A DNA stretch of 6,918 bases, from assembly GCA_000715855.1 (NCBI GenBank), contig KL571337.1, positions 48,287 through 55,204 of the forward strand. The letters run 5' to 3'. Every line of letters begins with the position of its first letter. Position 1 is the first letter of the stretch. Both the position numbers and the translations under genes were made by a program. This DNA comes from Actinoplanes liguriensis. GTDB taxonomy: Bacteria; Actinomycetota; Actinomycetes; Mycobacteriales; Micromonosporaceae. The notes beneath the pieces were generated by a model, which searched no databases, was not told where the DNA came from, and was given only the letters and a program-made list of their open reading frames with translations. Below, one piece after another: positions 1 to 5,936 of this stretch.

Positions 1-1
1 A

Positions 2-247
2 TTCCCGCCTCCGGGCGCATACCAGCCGCCGCCACCGGATGCTGTGCCGCCGGCCAGTGCTTATCCGCCGCCGGCCGGCGCCTATCAGCCGCCCGCCGCT
101 TTCCCGGAGCCGCCCTACCAGGCGCCCGGGGCTTACCCGCCGCCCGGCGCCTACCCGCCGCAGGGTGGTTACCCGCCGCAGGGTGGCTACCCGGGTGGAT
201 ATCCGCCGCCCGGGGCGGTTCCGCCGCCCGGCTACCCGGGTTACCCG
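2..247 (+). repeat. Pro/Gly/Tyr-rich coding repeat with an 18-bp tandem duplication
   Basis: This stretch encodes degenerate YPPPGA / YPPQGG hexapeptides in the N-terminal tail of the membrane protein. Two adjacent copies of an 18-bp unit (tacccgccgcagggtggt at 152-169, then 170-187 with one change at the last base) encode YPPQGG twice. The sequence is prone to slippage, so repeat number probably varies between strains. Such tails are common on actinobacterial DUF4190 proteins and are thought to be disordered interaction segments. Confidence 0.8.
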
Positions 248-916
248 GGGTTCACGCCCGCGCCCAAGACCAACGGCTTCGCCATCGCGTCGCTGATCTT
301 CGGCGTCCTCGGCGGCGTGCTGTTCAGCGTGATCTTCGGCATCGTCGCCCTGAGCCAGATCTCGAAGCGCGGCGAGCGCGGCAAAGGCATGGCGATCGCC
401 GGGCTGGCCCTGTCCGGCTTCTGGGTGGTGGTCATCGCCCTGCTGATCGTGGTCGGCGCGGTCGCCGGGGACTCTTCCTCCTCGACGGCGAATTCCGGGT
501 TCTCGTCCGGCAGCCGGCCGACGCTGGAGTCCACCACGGAGCCGACCGACGAGCCGACCACCTCGGACAAGACGGCGACCGAGGATCTGGTGGTCGGTGA
601 CTGCATCGACTACATCGACGAGGACACCGCCGACGAGTTCACCGTGTCGCCGTGCGCGGTCGAGCACGGCGGTGAGGTCTACGCGATCTCGACCCTTCCG
701 GCGGGCACCTACCCCGGCGAGAAGAAGGTGTCGGACGTGGCCGGCGACCGCTGCGACAAGGCGCTGGACAAGTTCGCGAAGGGCAAGTTCGCCGACGCCG
801 AGTTCTGGTCGATCTACCCGTCGGTGTCGTCCTGGAAGTACGACCGCAAGATCGTCTGTATCGCCGTCCCCCAGGACGAGGACGGCACCTGGACCGGCTC
901 GATGGTGAACAAGTAG
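2..916 (+). CDS. Proline-rich DUF4190 / septum-formation domain membrane protein (5'-truncated by window edge)
   Basis: The reading frame stays open to the left edge. The first possible start in view, GTG at 44, sits in the middle of a Pro/Gly/Tyr-rich repeat, so the true start almost certainly lies upstream. Residues below are counted from that GTG. Residues 1-75 are a low-complexity P/G/Y/A tail. Two hydrophobic helices follow at about 79-103 and 116-141, joined by a short basic loop (SKRGERGKG), which is the DUF4190 arrangement. A Ser/Thr/Glu-rich linker runs to about 182. The C-terminal domain begins with VGDC and then SPC..EH, as in the actinobacterial septum-formation domain family; its four cysteines (187, 204, 237, 272) could form two disulfides outside the cell. 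The topology would put the proline-rich tail in the cytoplasm and the domain in the envelope. The exact role is unknown; 'septum formation' is a family label. It ends with TAG 88 nt before the next gene. Confidence 0.88.
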   Translation, partial: FPPPGAYQPPPPDAVPPASAYPPPAGAYQPPAAFPEPPYQAPGAYPPPGAYPPQGGYPPQGGYPGGYPPPGAVPPPGYPGYPGFTPAPKTNGFAIASLIFGVLGGVLFSVIFGIVALSQISKRGERGKGMAIAGLALSGFWVVVIALLIVVGAVAGDSSSSTANSGFSSGSRPTLESTTEPTDEPTTSDKTATEDLVVGDCIDYIDEDTADEFTVSPCAVEHGGEVYAISTLPAGTYPGEKKVSDVAGDRCDKALDKFAKGKFADAEFWSIYPSVSSWKYDRKIVCIAVPQDEDGTWTGSMVNK

Positions 917-944
917 GACCCCGAAAGTGACCTGGACCACAGCA

Positions 945-972
945 CTTCACGTCCGGTGAGCCCTGCTCCGTC
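945..972 (+). promoter_or_regulatory. Candidate ECF41-type promoter upstream of the oxidoreductase-sigma operon
   Basis: CTTCACG (945-951) is followed after 17 bases by CGTC (969-972). As I recall, the published ECF41 consensus is a -35 of TGTCACA and a -10 of CGTC separated by about 16 bases, and these sigma factors usually drive their own operon. Here the CGTC is exact, but the -35 keeps only the TCAC core and the spacer is about one base long. It is in the right place, ahead of an operon that encodes an ECF41 protein. Transcription would start near 978-980, giving a leader of about 25 nt. This is a weak match. Confidence 0.3.
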
Positions 973-1003
973 TCGCGGTAGACACCTCGGGAAGGAGCAG
1001 GGC
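960..1003 (+). promoter_or_regulatory. 10-bp inverted repeat covering the Shine-Dalgarno of the oxidoreductase gene
   Basis: GCCCTGCTCC (960-969) is perfectly complementary to GGAGCAGGGC (994-1003). The right arm contains the GGAG of the Shine-Dalgarno GAAGGAG (991-997) and ends one base before the ATG at 1005. Inside the loop, GTCT (970-973) can also pair with AGAC (980-983). In an mRNA that starts upstream of 960, the structure would bury the ribosome site. If transcription starts near 978, only the right arm is transcribed and the repeat would act, if at all, as a DNA operator. Confidence 0.5.
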
Positions 1004-1004
1004 A

Positions 1005-2165
1005 ATGCACAGGATCGTGGTAGTGGGCGCGGGGTACGCGGGCATGCTCACGGCGGTCAGCCTCATCGGGCGGACCGGGCGGCGCGACGACGTGTCGGTC
1101 ACCGTCGTCAACGCGACGGACCGTTTCACCGAGCGGCTGCGACTGCACCAGACCGCCACCGGGCAGCACCTTCCGGAACTGGAGATCAGGCGCTTCGTCG
1201 ACGATCTCGAGGTCGGCTGGGTGACCGGGATCGATCTCACGGCACGGACCGTGCGGATCGACGACGAGCGGGAGATCGGATACGACACGCTGGTCTACGC
1301 GCTCGGCGGCTCGGCGGACACGTCGGCGGTGCCGGGGGCGGCGGATCACGCGTACACCCTGGACTCGGCGACCGACGCGGAGCTGTTCGCGCGCCGCCTG
1401 GGTGAGCTGAGCGAGGGCCGCGTCCTCGTCTGCGGCAGCGGGCTCACCGGTCTGGAGGCGGCCACCGAGATCGCCGAGCGGTTTCCGCAGCTCACGGTCA
1501 CGTTGCTGGGCCGCACTCCGCCCGGCAGGGACCTCGGGCCGAAGGCCCGCGACCACATGCGGTCCGCTCTTCGCCGACTCTCCGTCTCGGTCGAGGTCGC
1601 TGAGATTGCGAAGGTACGGCCGGACGGCGCCGACCTGGCCGGCGGAGTGTCCCTCCCCGCCGACGTCATCCTGTGGACCAGCGGCGTGCGCGTGTCGCCC
1701 CTGGCAGCGGCGGCCGGGCTGACCGTTGACGATCACGGTCGGATCGTCACCGACGCCACGCTGCGATCGATCTCGCACCCCGAGGTGTACGCGGTCGGTG
1801 ACGCCGCCGCGATCACCCAGCGCTACGGCGTGATGCACGGGACCTGCCAGAGCGGGATGCCGACCGGCGCGCACGCCGCCGCGCAGATCGTCCGCGAACT
1901 GGACGGCAAGGCGCCGAAGCCGTTCCGGTTCGGATACCTCCACGAGCCGGTCAGCCTGGGCCGCCGGGACGCGGTGATCCAGTTCGTGCACCCTGACGAG
2001 ACGCCGAAGCGCTTCTACCTGTCCGGCCGCGCGGCGGTCTGGTACAAGGAGACGGTGAGCTCGGCACCCTGGACCACCTACGGACGGATCCTGCGCAGGC
2101 CCGGGATCGGGATGCTCGGCTGGCGCCGGGGCGGTCGGTACACGCGCCTCTCCGGAACCCGATGA
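1005..2165 (+). CDS. FAD-dependent NAD(P)H oxidoreductase (type II NADH dehydrogenase-like)
   Basis: This 386-residue protein has the two-dinucleotide-domain fold of the pyridine nucleotide-disulfide/NDH-2 family. The N-terminal VVVGAGYAG (5-13) is the FAD-binding Rossmann loop. LVCGSGLTGLEAA (141-153) is the second GxGxxG for NAD(P)H, followed by an acceptor strand. WTSG (224-227) and VYAVGDAA (261-268) are the conserved late FAD-contact motifs. There is no CxxC redox pair and no clear C-terminal membrane helix, so it probably passes electrons from NAD(P)H through FAD to a quinone or small acceptor, possibly loosely membrane-attached. The substrate cannot be read from sequence. The start is supported by GAAGGAG seven bases upstream of the ATG. 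The stop overlaps the next start (ATGA), so it is translationally coupled to the ECF41 sigma gene. Oxidoreductases are one of the three enzyme classes typically linked to ECF41 loci. Confidence 0.9.
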   Translation: MHRIVVVGAGYAGMLTAVSLIGRTGRRDDVSVTVVNATDRFTERLRLHQTATGQHLPELEIRRFVDDLEVGWVTGIDLTARTVRIDDEREIGYDTLVYALGGSADTSAVPGAADHAYTLDSATDAELFARRLGELSEGRVLVCGSGLTGLEAATEIAERFPQLTVTLLGRTPPGRDLGPKARDHMRSALRRLSVSVEVAEIAKVRPDGADLAGGVSLPADVILWTSGVRVSPLAAAAGLTVDDHGRIVTDATLRSISHPEVYAVGDAAAITQRYGVMHGTCQSGMPTGAHAAAQIVRELDGKAPKPFRFGYLHEPVSLGRRDAVIQFVHPDETPKRFYLSGRAAVWYKETVSSAPWTTYGRILRRPGIGMLGWRRGGRYTRLSGTR

Positions 2166-3019
2166 CCGCCTTCGACGACTACCGGAACCTGCTGTTCTCG
2201 GTCGCCTACCGGATCCTCGGCAGCGCCGCCGACGCGGAGGACGCGGTGCAGGACGCCTGGCTGAGGTGGTCGGCGGCGGACCGCTCCAGGGTCGCCGACC
2301 CCAAGGCCTATCTGGTACGGATCGTGTCGAACCTGGCGATGGACCGGCTCCGCTGCGCCAAACGCGAGGCCTACGTCGGCCCGTGGCTGCCCGAACCGGT
2401 CCTGACCAGCGGCGACGCGCCCGATGTCGCGCCCGCCCTGCTGCTCGTGATGGAGAACCTGACACCGCTGGAACGGGCCGTGTTCGTGCTCAAGGAGGCG
2501 TTCGCCTTCAGCTACGAGGAGATCGCGGAGGCGGTGGAACGCTCCCCGGACAGCGTGCGGCAGGCGGCACATCGCGCGCGGGAACACGTCCGGGGCAAGC
2601 GGGCCCGGTTCACGGCGGACCGCGACCGGCAGCGGGCGGTGACCGAGCGGTTCTTCGCGGCGGCCTCCGGCGGGGACATCAACACGCTGATGGAGCTGCT
2701 CGCGCCGGACGTGACACTGTGGACCGACGGCGGTGGCAAGGTGCGCCAGGCGATGCGGCCGGTGCACGGCGCCGGACGGGTGGCGGCGTGGCTGGCCGGG
2801 GTCGGCACACGGCCGTACCAGGGGGTGCTGCCGGAGCAGATGGTGGCCGCCCTGGTCGACCTGAACGGCGAGCCCGGCCTGGTGATCAGCGGAGCCGGGC
2901 GGGTCATCGGCACGATCACGCTGGACCTGGACGGCGACGGCCGCGTCACGGCGATCCTCAACACCGCCAACCCGGACAAGCTGGCGGCGGTGCAGGGAGG
3001 TGTCGTGCGGGAGCTGTGA
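2162..3019 (+). CDS. ECF41-type RNA polymerase sigma factor with fused SnoaL-like C-terminal domain (SigJ-like)
   Basis: This 285-residue protein starts with ATGA overlapping the oxidoreductase stop. Region sigma-2 is at about 1-70 (AYRILGSAADAEDAVQDAWLRW, then KAYLVRIVSNLAMDRLR). Region sigma-4 is at about 99-145 (LTPLERAVFVLKEAFAFSYEEIAE, then the recognition helix DSVRQAAHRAR). A SnoaL_2/NTF2-like domain fills about 157-275. All three ECF41 signature motifs are present: WLPEP in the linker (75-79), DGGGK (189-193) and NPDKL (270-274). In this group the C-terminal domain replaces a separate anti-sigma factor and both helps and restrains activity, and no anti-sigma gene is seen here. It would direct RNA polymerase to a small regulon, probably including its own operon. 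The signal is unknown. Mycobacterial SigJ has this architecture, but orthology is not claimed. Confidence 0.95.
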   Translation: MTAFDDYRNLLFSVAYRILGSAADAEDAVQDAWLRWSAADRSRVADPKAYLVRIVSNLAMDRLRCAKREAYVGPWLPEPVLTSGDAPDVAPALLLVMENLTPLERAVFVLKEAFAFSYEEIAEAVERSPDSVRQAAHRAREHVRGKRARFTADRDRQRAVTERFFAAASGGDINTLMELLAPDVTLWTDGGGKVRQAMRPVHGAGRVAAWLAGVGTRPYQGVLPEQMVAALVDLNGEPGLVISGAGRVIGTITLDLDGDGRVTAILNTANPDKLAAVQGGVVREL

Positions 3020-3033
3020 GCCACCGGCGTTCT

Positions 3034-3053
3034 GGGGTCCCTCGCGGGACCCC
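3034..3053. terminator. Bidirectional terminator-like hairpin between convergent genes
   Basis: GGGGTCCC (3034-3041), loop TCGC, GGGACCCC (3046-3053): a perfect 8-bp stem in the 45-base gap between the sigma factor stop (3019) and the PilZ stop (3065, other strand). There is no U-tract, as usual in high-GC actinobacteria. Position and symmetry suggest it ends transcription from both sides. Confidence 0.75.
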
Positions 3054-3064
3054 GTACGCGCTCG

Positions 3065-3691
3065 TCAGTGCTTCTGGCGGGCCTTCCGACGCTCGCCGAT
3101 CTCCCACGCGATCACGTACTGCCTGATCATCTGGGCCAGCGGGTCGACGGTCTTGAAGATCAGCACGACGTGGTGGCCGGGCTCGTCGCCGGCCTCGCGG
3201 ACCGCGTACACCTTGCCCTTGAGCTCCGCCTCGCCGTTACCGAGCCAGACCAGGGCACGCATGTAGTCGCCCTCCTTGAACGCCTTGGCCTCCGGCACCC
3301 AGAAGCGCAGGCCGCCCTCGCTGATGTCCAGCATCCGGCCCTGCAGGTACTGCGGACCCCACTCGCCGAACAGGCGGATCGGGGCGCCGGCGCCGCCGCG
3401 GGCGTACTCACGGCGGTTGCTGATCACCGGCTCGGCGGTCGGGAACAGCTTCCAGCGGAACGGGGCGCCGTCGCTGACCTCCTTGAGCAGCACCGGCATC
3501 ACGATCCGGGTGCGCGGCGGGGCCCAGAACGCCTCGAACTCGTAGCCGGGAAGGAAACCCGTGGGGCCGGTGGTCTCCAGCGGGGCTGCCACGCTGAAGG
3601 TGCCGTCCTCCACCGACTCCAGCCGGGACCGGAAGTTCACGCCGTCCCCGAGCGCCAGGAACATCGGGGAACCGATCTCGGGCAGATCCAT
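3065..3691 (-). CDS. PilZ domain protein, probable cyclic-di-GMP receptor (YcgR-like)
   Basis: This is a 208-residue soluble protein. The first about 88 residues form a beta-rich N-terminal part resembling the YcgR/PilZN flavodoxin-reductase-like barrel. The PilZ domain follows with both ligand motifs intact: NRREYAR (92-98), giving the RxxxR loop with R94 and R98, and DISEGG (122-127), matching D/NxSxxG. It therefore probably binds cyclic-di-GMP. The C-terminal helix ends in a basic tail (RRKARQKH). The chosen start is the ATG at 3691, eight bases after GAAAGG (complement of 3700-3705); a GTG at 3694 directly before it would add one residue. The gene runs convergently with the sigma factor and lies 92 bases downstream of a small HTH gene on the same strand. 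No diguanylate cyclase, phosphodiesterase or flagellar gene is in view, so the output is unknown. Confidence 0.9.
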   Translation of the reverse strand: MDLPEIGSPMFLALGDGVNFRSRLESVEDGTFSVAAPLETTGPTGFLPGYEFEAFWAPPRTRIVMPVLLKEVSDGAPFRWKLFPTAEPVISNRREYARGGAGAPIRLFGEWGPQYLQGRMLDISEGGLRFWVPEAKAFKEGDYMRALVWLGNGEAELKGKVYAVREAGDEPGHHVVLIFKTVDPLAQMIRQYVIAWEIGERRKARQKH

Positions 3692-3703
3692 CACATCGGC
3701 CTT

Positions 3704-3769
3704 TCACGTCGCCGGGGCCCGCACCTCGCGGGTCGCCATCCAAGGTCGGCCCCGCCCGCCCCGACGTGA
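3704..3769 (-). promoter_or_regulatory. Nested inverted repeats in the leader of the PilZ gene
   Basis: On the minus strand an outer 8-bp repeat pairs 3769-3762 (TCACGTCG) with 3711-3704 (CGACGTGA). An inner 7-bp repeat pairs 3754-3748 (CGGGGCC) with 3719-3713 (GGCCCCG). The 3' arm runs straight into the Shine-Dalgarno GAAAGG of the PilZ gene. It may be a terminator for the upstream HTH gene, an RNA structure affecting PilZ translation, or an operator. The conserved sequences of the known cyclic-di-GMP (GEMM) riboswitch are not recognisable in it. Confidence 0.4.
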
Positions 3770-3783
3770 GGATCCGAAAGTTG

Positions 3784-4140
3784 CTATCCGGAGCACCCCG
3801 CACCACCCCTGATACCGGCGGCGCTCAGCAACTGCCGGAGAACCCCGCCCAACTCCTCGATCTCGTCGTCCTCGATGAATGCGAGCCCGTGCGCGGCAAG
3901 GCAATCGGCGATCCACCCGGCCAACTGGCGGCAGTCAACACCGTCGCACCGGTCGCCGGCCCGCCCCCGCCACCCCGCGGTCCAGATCTCGACCTCCTGC
4001 CGCCACCGGATCCGGCCCATCCTCGAACCGGCGAACGGCGTGGGGAAGTCGTCGCGCTCGGCCAACTGCTGGACTCGCCGGCGGCTGAGACCGAGTCGCT
4101 CGCCGATCTCTCCGGAACCCACCAGCCATGGCTCGCCCAC
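3784..4140 (-). CDS. Small excisionase/AlpA-like helix-turn-helix DNA-binding protein with unrecognised C-terminal part
   Basis: This is a 118-residue protein. The GTG start at 4140 is chosen because GGAGGAG (complement of 4148-4154) stands seven bases upstream; the frame continues upstream to an ATG at 4323, but those 61 residues look like non-coding translation (Arg/Ser/Pro-rich). Residues 5-30 (WLVGSGEIGERLGLSRRRVQQLAERD) are a MerR-superfamily/excisionase-type HTH. DDFPTPFAGSRMGRIRWRQEVEIWTAGW (30-57) is the usual wing and closing helix. Residues 64-118 are a short helical, acidic, cysteine-containing segment (C65, C70, C80, C116; EDDEIEELGGVLRQLL) that I do not recognise. Such proteins act as small regulators or as excision factors of mobile elements; no integrase or attachment site is visible, so a regulator is the safer reading. 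It ends 92 bases before the PilZ gene, and co-transcription is uncertain. Confidence 0.72.
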   Translation of the reverse strand: MGEPWLVGSGEIGERLGLSRRRVQQLAERDDFPTPFAGSRMGRIRWRQEVEIWTAGWRGRAGDRCDGVDCRQLAGWIADCLAAHGLAFIEDDEIEELGGVLRQLLSAAGIRGGAGCSG

Positions 4141-4154
4141 GGGTCTACTCCTCC

Positions 4155-4629
4155 GTGTTGAGCAGCTCGAAGTGACCCTGGGAATTCCGGCGCACCGAAT
4201 GCCCGTCCGCCGCGGCCTTCCCGCCGGGCCGAGGCCGGCAACGGAGCGAGGTGTGTCGTTTCCTGATGTCACCACGCTGACGCCGGAATCGACGCGCATC
4301 CGAACACCCGGGGATGGGGCCATGAGAAGGACCGCCGCGGTTTCATGAAGGTAGTGGGAACAGGGTGATGCTTGCGGCCCCTGACGGCGTCCGGATCTGC
4401 CGATGAGTCATCCTGCTGCAAGGCAGCGCCGCCGTGGCGTGGAAAGTTGGGCGTATCGGTTCAGAACGGGTCTGTTTCCCGGTCAGCGTGTACTTGGCCT
4501 CACCGCTTGTATCGATGGAACCGTTCGGCTACTCAAGCTGGTCAGAGAGCTTCGTCAGCTTGGTGACCGGCCCATCGTGCGAGCTGTAGCTGGCTCCGCG
4601 ACAGACCAACACGGCGGCCCAAGTCATGC
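4155..4629. other. Intergenic stretch without a supported gene; right part has lowered GC
   Basis: This gap lies between the divergent HTH gene and the MerR-type promoter. Short frames cross it on both strands (for example 4403-4633 on +), but none has a convincing ribosome site, recognisable domain or actinobacterial third-position GC bias. By hand count 4441-4560 is 67 G+C in 120 bases (56%), well under the roughly 70% of the flanking genes, suggesting decayed or acquired DNA. Small inverted repeats are present: GATGA-G-TCATC (4402-4412), GCTGC-AAG-GCAGC (4415-4427) and CAAGCTG/CAGCTTG (4534-4540 with 4556-4562). No transposase sequence could be recognised. Confidence 0.5.
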
Positions 4630-4660
4630 TTGACCTTGACCCGAGGTCAAGGTGGAAGGT
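4630..4660 (+). promoter_or_regulatory. MerR-type promoter/operator for the serine hydrolase gene
   Basis: A perfect 9-bp inverted repeat, ACCTTGACC-cga-GGTCAAGGT (4633-4653), overlaps a -35 hexamer TTGACC (4630-4635; a second TTGACC follows at 4636-4641). A possible -10, GAAGGT (4655-4660), lies 19 bases after the first -35. A dyad inside an over-long 19-20 bp spacer is the hallmark of MerR-family activated promoters, in which the regulator twists the DNA to bring the two elements into register. A MerR-family gene lies directly after the hydrolase. The leader to the ATG at 4716 would be about 50 nt. Confidence 0.72.
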
Positions 4661-4715
4661 TCCCGCATCGGCAGGACGCCGAAGGGAATTGAGCGCTTCG
4701 AAGGAGCGGACCACC

Positions 4716-5831
4716 ATGACCGCCAACGTTTCCAGCCCGACCGCCGACCGCCTCGAGCGGACGATCGAGACGATCGTGGATCCCGGCATCATCGGGATCA
4801 CGGTCCGCTTCCACGACGAGCAGGGCGGATGGGTCGGCAGCGCCGGCGCGGCCGAACTGGGCGGGGACGCGAAGCCGCCGGCCGACGGGCACATCCGGAT
4901 CGGCAGCAACACCAAGACCTTCACCGCGACCCTGGTGCTGCAACTCGTGGCCGAGGGCAGGATCGGGTTGGACGATCCGGTCACCGATCACCTGCCCGAG
5001 CTCGGGATCGACGAGCGAATCACGGTGCGGATGTTGCTCCGGCAGACCAGCGGCCTATTCAACTTCACCGGCGAGGTCTACGAGGACGGATCGGTCGTGC
5101 TCGGCATCCCCATGCCCTACGGCCCGCATGGAAAAGAATGGCTGAACAACCGGTTCAAGACCTACCGGCCGCAGGAGCTGGTCGAACTCGCGCTGTCCAA
5201 GCCTGCGCGGTTCGAGCCCGGCACGGGCTGGAGCTATTCCAACACCAACTACGTCCTTGCCCGGATGCTCATCGAGAAGGTCACCGGACGCACCGTCACC
5301 GAGGAGATGCAGCGGCTGATCCTGACCCGGCTCGGCATGTCGCACACCGTGGTGCCACACGGCGCGGAGATCGCTGAGCCGCACGCCCACGCCTACTACC
5401 GGTACGACGAGGACGGCGAGCCGCGCACGGTCGACATCACCCGCCAGAACCCTTCCTGGGTCTCCGCCGGCGGCGACATGATCTCGACTACCGAGGACCT
5501 CCACACGTTCATCGCCGCGCTCACCGCCGGCAAGCTCCTCCCGGACGAGCTGCGCGAGGAGATGTTCACCCCGCACGCCACGGGCATCCCGGGCATGGAC
5601 TATGGGCTGGGGGTGTTCTTGCTGACCACCGACGACGGCGCCACCGTCATCTCCCACAACGGCGCCTCCGCCGGTCACGCGGCGCTCATGTACGCCACTC
5701 CCGACGGGGCCAAGACTCTGACCGCCGCCCTGAACTGCGTGGACGACTCGAACCTCACCGTCGCCGCGGCATTCCAGAGGGCCCAGCATCGGCTCCTCAA
5801 CGAGGTTTTCGGCGGTGGGCAGGCCGCGTAA
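4716..5831 (+). CDS. Serine hydrolase of the beta-lactamase / class C penicillin-binding protein fold
   Basis: This 371-residue protein carries the three active-site motifs of the beta-lactamase/D-Ala-D-Ala carboxypeptidase superfamily: SNTK (64-67, nucleophile S64 and base K67), YSN (174-176) and HNG (314-316) in place of KTG. The length fits the family. Members hydrolyse D-amino acid peptides, beta-lactams or esters; the sequence does not show which. There is no signal peptide (the N-terminus MTANVSSPTADRLERTIE is polar), so unlike many relatives it may act in the cytoplasm or leave by another route. The start at 4716 is preferred to the in-frame ATG at 4626 because AAGGAG (4701-4706) sits nine bases upstream of it, and because the longer version would begin inside the MerR-type promoter. 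A strong hairpin follows the stop, then the MerR gene. Confidence 0.92.
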   Translation: MTANVSSPTADRLERTIETIVDPGIIGITVRFHDEQGGWVGSAGAAELGGDAKPPADGHIRIGSNTKTFTATLVLQLVAEGRIGLDDPVTDHLPELGIDERITVRMLLRQTSGLFNFTGEVYEDGSVVLGIPMPYGPHGKEWLNNRFKTYRPQELVELALSKPARFEPGTGWSYSNTNYVLARMLIEKVTGRTVTEEMQRLILTRLGMSHTVVPHGAEIAEPHAHAYYRYDEDGEPRTVDITRQNPSWVSAGGDMISTTEDLHTFIAALTAGKLLPDELREEMFTPHATGIPGMDYGLGVFLLTTDDGATVISHNGASAGHAALMYATPDGAKTLTAALNCVDDSNLTVAAAFQRAQHRLLNEVFGGGQAA

Positions 5832-5847
5832 ACCCCAGAGATCCCAG

Positions 5848-5880
5848 GGCCGCGCCGAGCTTGCCGAGCCCGGCGCGGCC
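5848..5880 (+). terminator. Strong GC hairpin after the serine hydrolase gene
   Basis: GGCCGCGCCG (5848-5857) pairs perfectly with CGGCGCGGCC (5871-5880) around a 13-base loop, 16 bases after the hydrolase stop. No U-tract follows. It probably terminates or attenuates the hydrolase transcript, so the MerR gene 56 bases further on may be expressed at a lower level or from its own promoter. Confidence 0.65.
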
Positions 5881-5936
5881 GGTCGCCCGCACCCGGCGGG
5901 AGATCGGCGCGCCCGAACCCAAGGCAGGATGAGCAG

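Noticed and set aside
639..2465. 608-codon minus-strand open frame opposite the oxidoreductase operon
   Set aside because: Arg/Pro/Gly-rich translation without domains, opposite three convincing genes; typical high-GC antisense artefact.
3704..3769. Cyclic-di-GMP (GEMM) riboswitch in the PilZ leader
   Set aside because: Tempting from the gene's function, but the conserved GEMM core sequences cannot be found; only simple inverted repeats are present.
3766..4161. 131-codon plus-strand frame opposite the HTH gene
   Set aside because: Shadow of the minus-strand gene; Pro-rich translation with no domain.
4141..4323. N-terminal extension of the small HTH protein to the ATG at 4323
   Set aside because: The GTG at 4140 has a near-perfect Shine-Dalgarno at ideal distance, and the extra 61 residues are low-information Arg/Ser/Pro sequence before a complete HTH.
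4403..4633. 76-codon plus-strand frame in the intergenic gap
   Set aside because: No ribosome site or known domain, and its composition is unlike neighbouring genes; I could not recognise a transposase fragment in it or on the other strand.
4626..4715. 30-residue extension of the serine hydrolase from the ATG at 4626
   Set aside because: It would start inside the MerR-type promoter dyad, and the ATG at 4716 has AAGGAG at nine bases.
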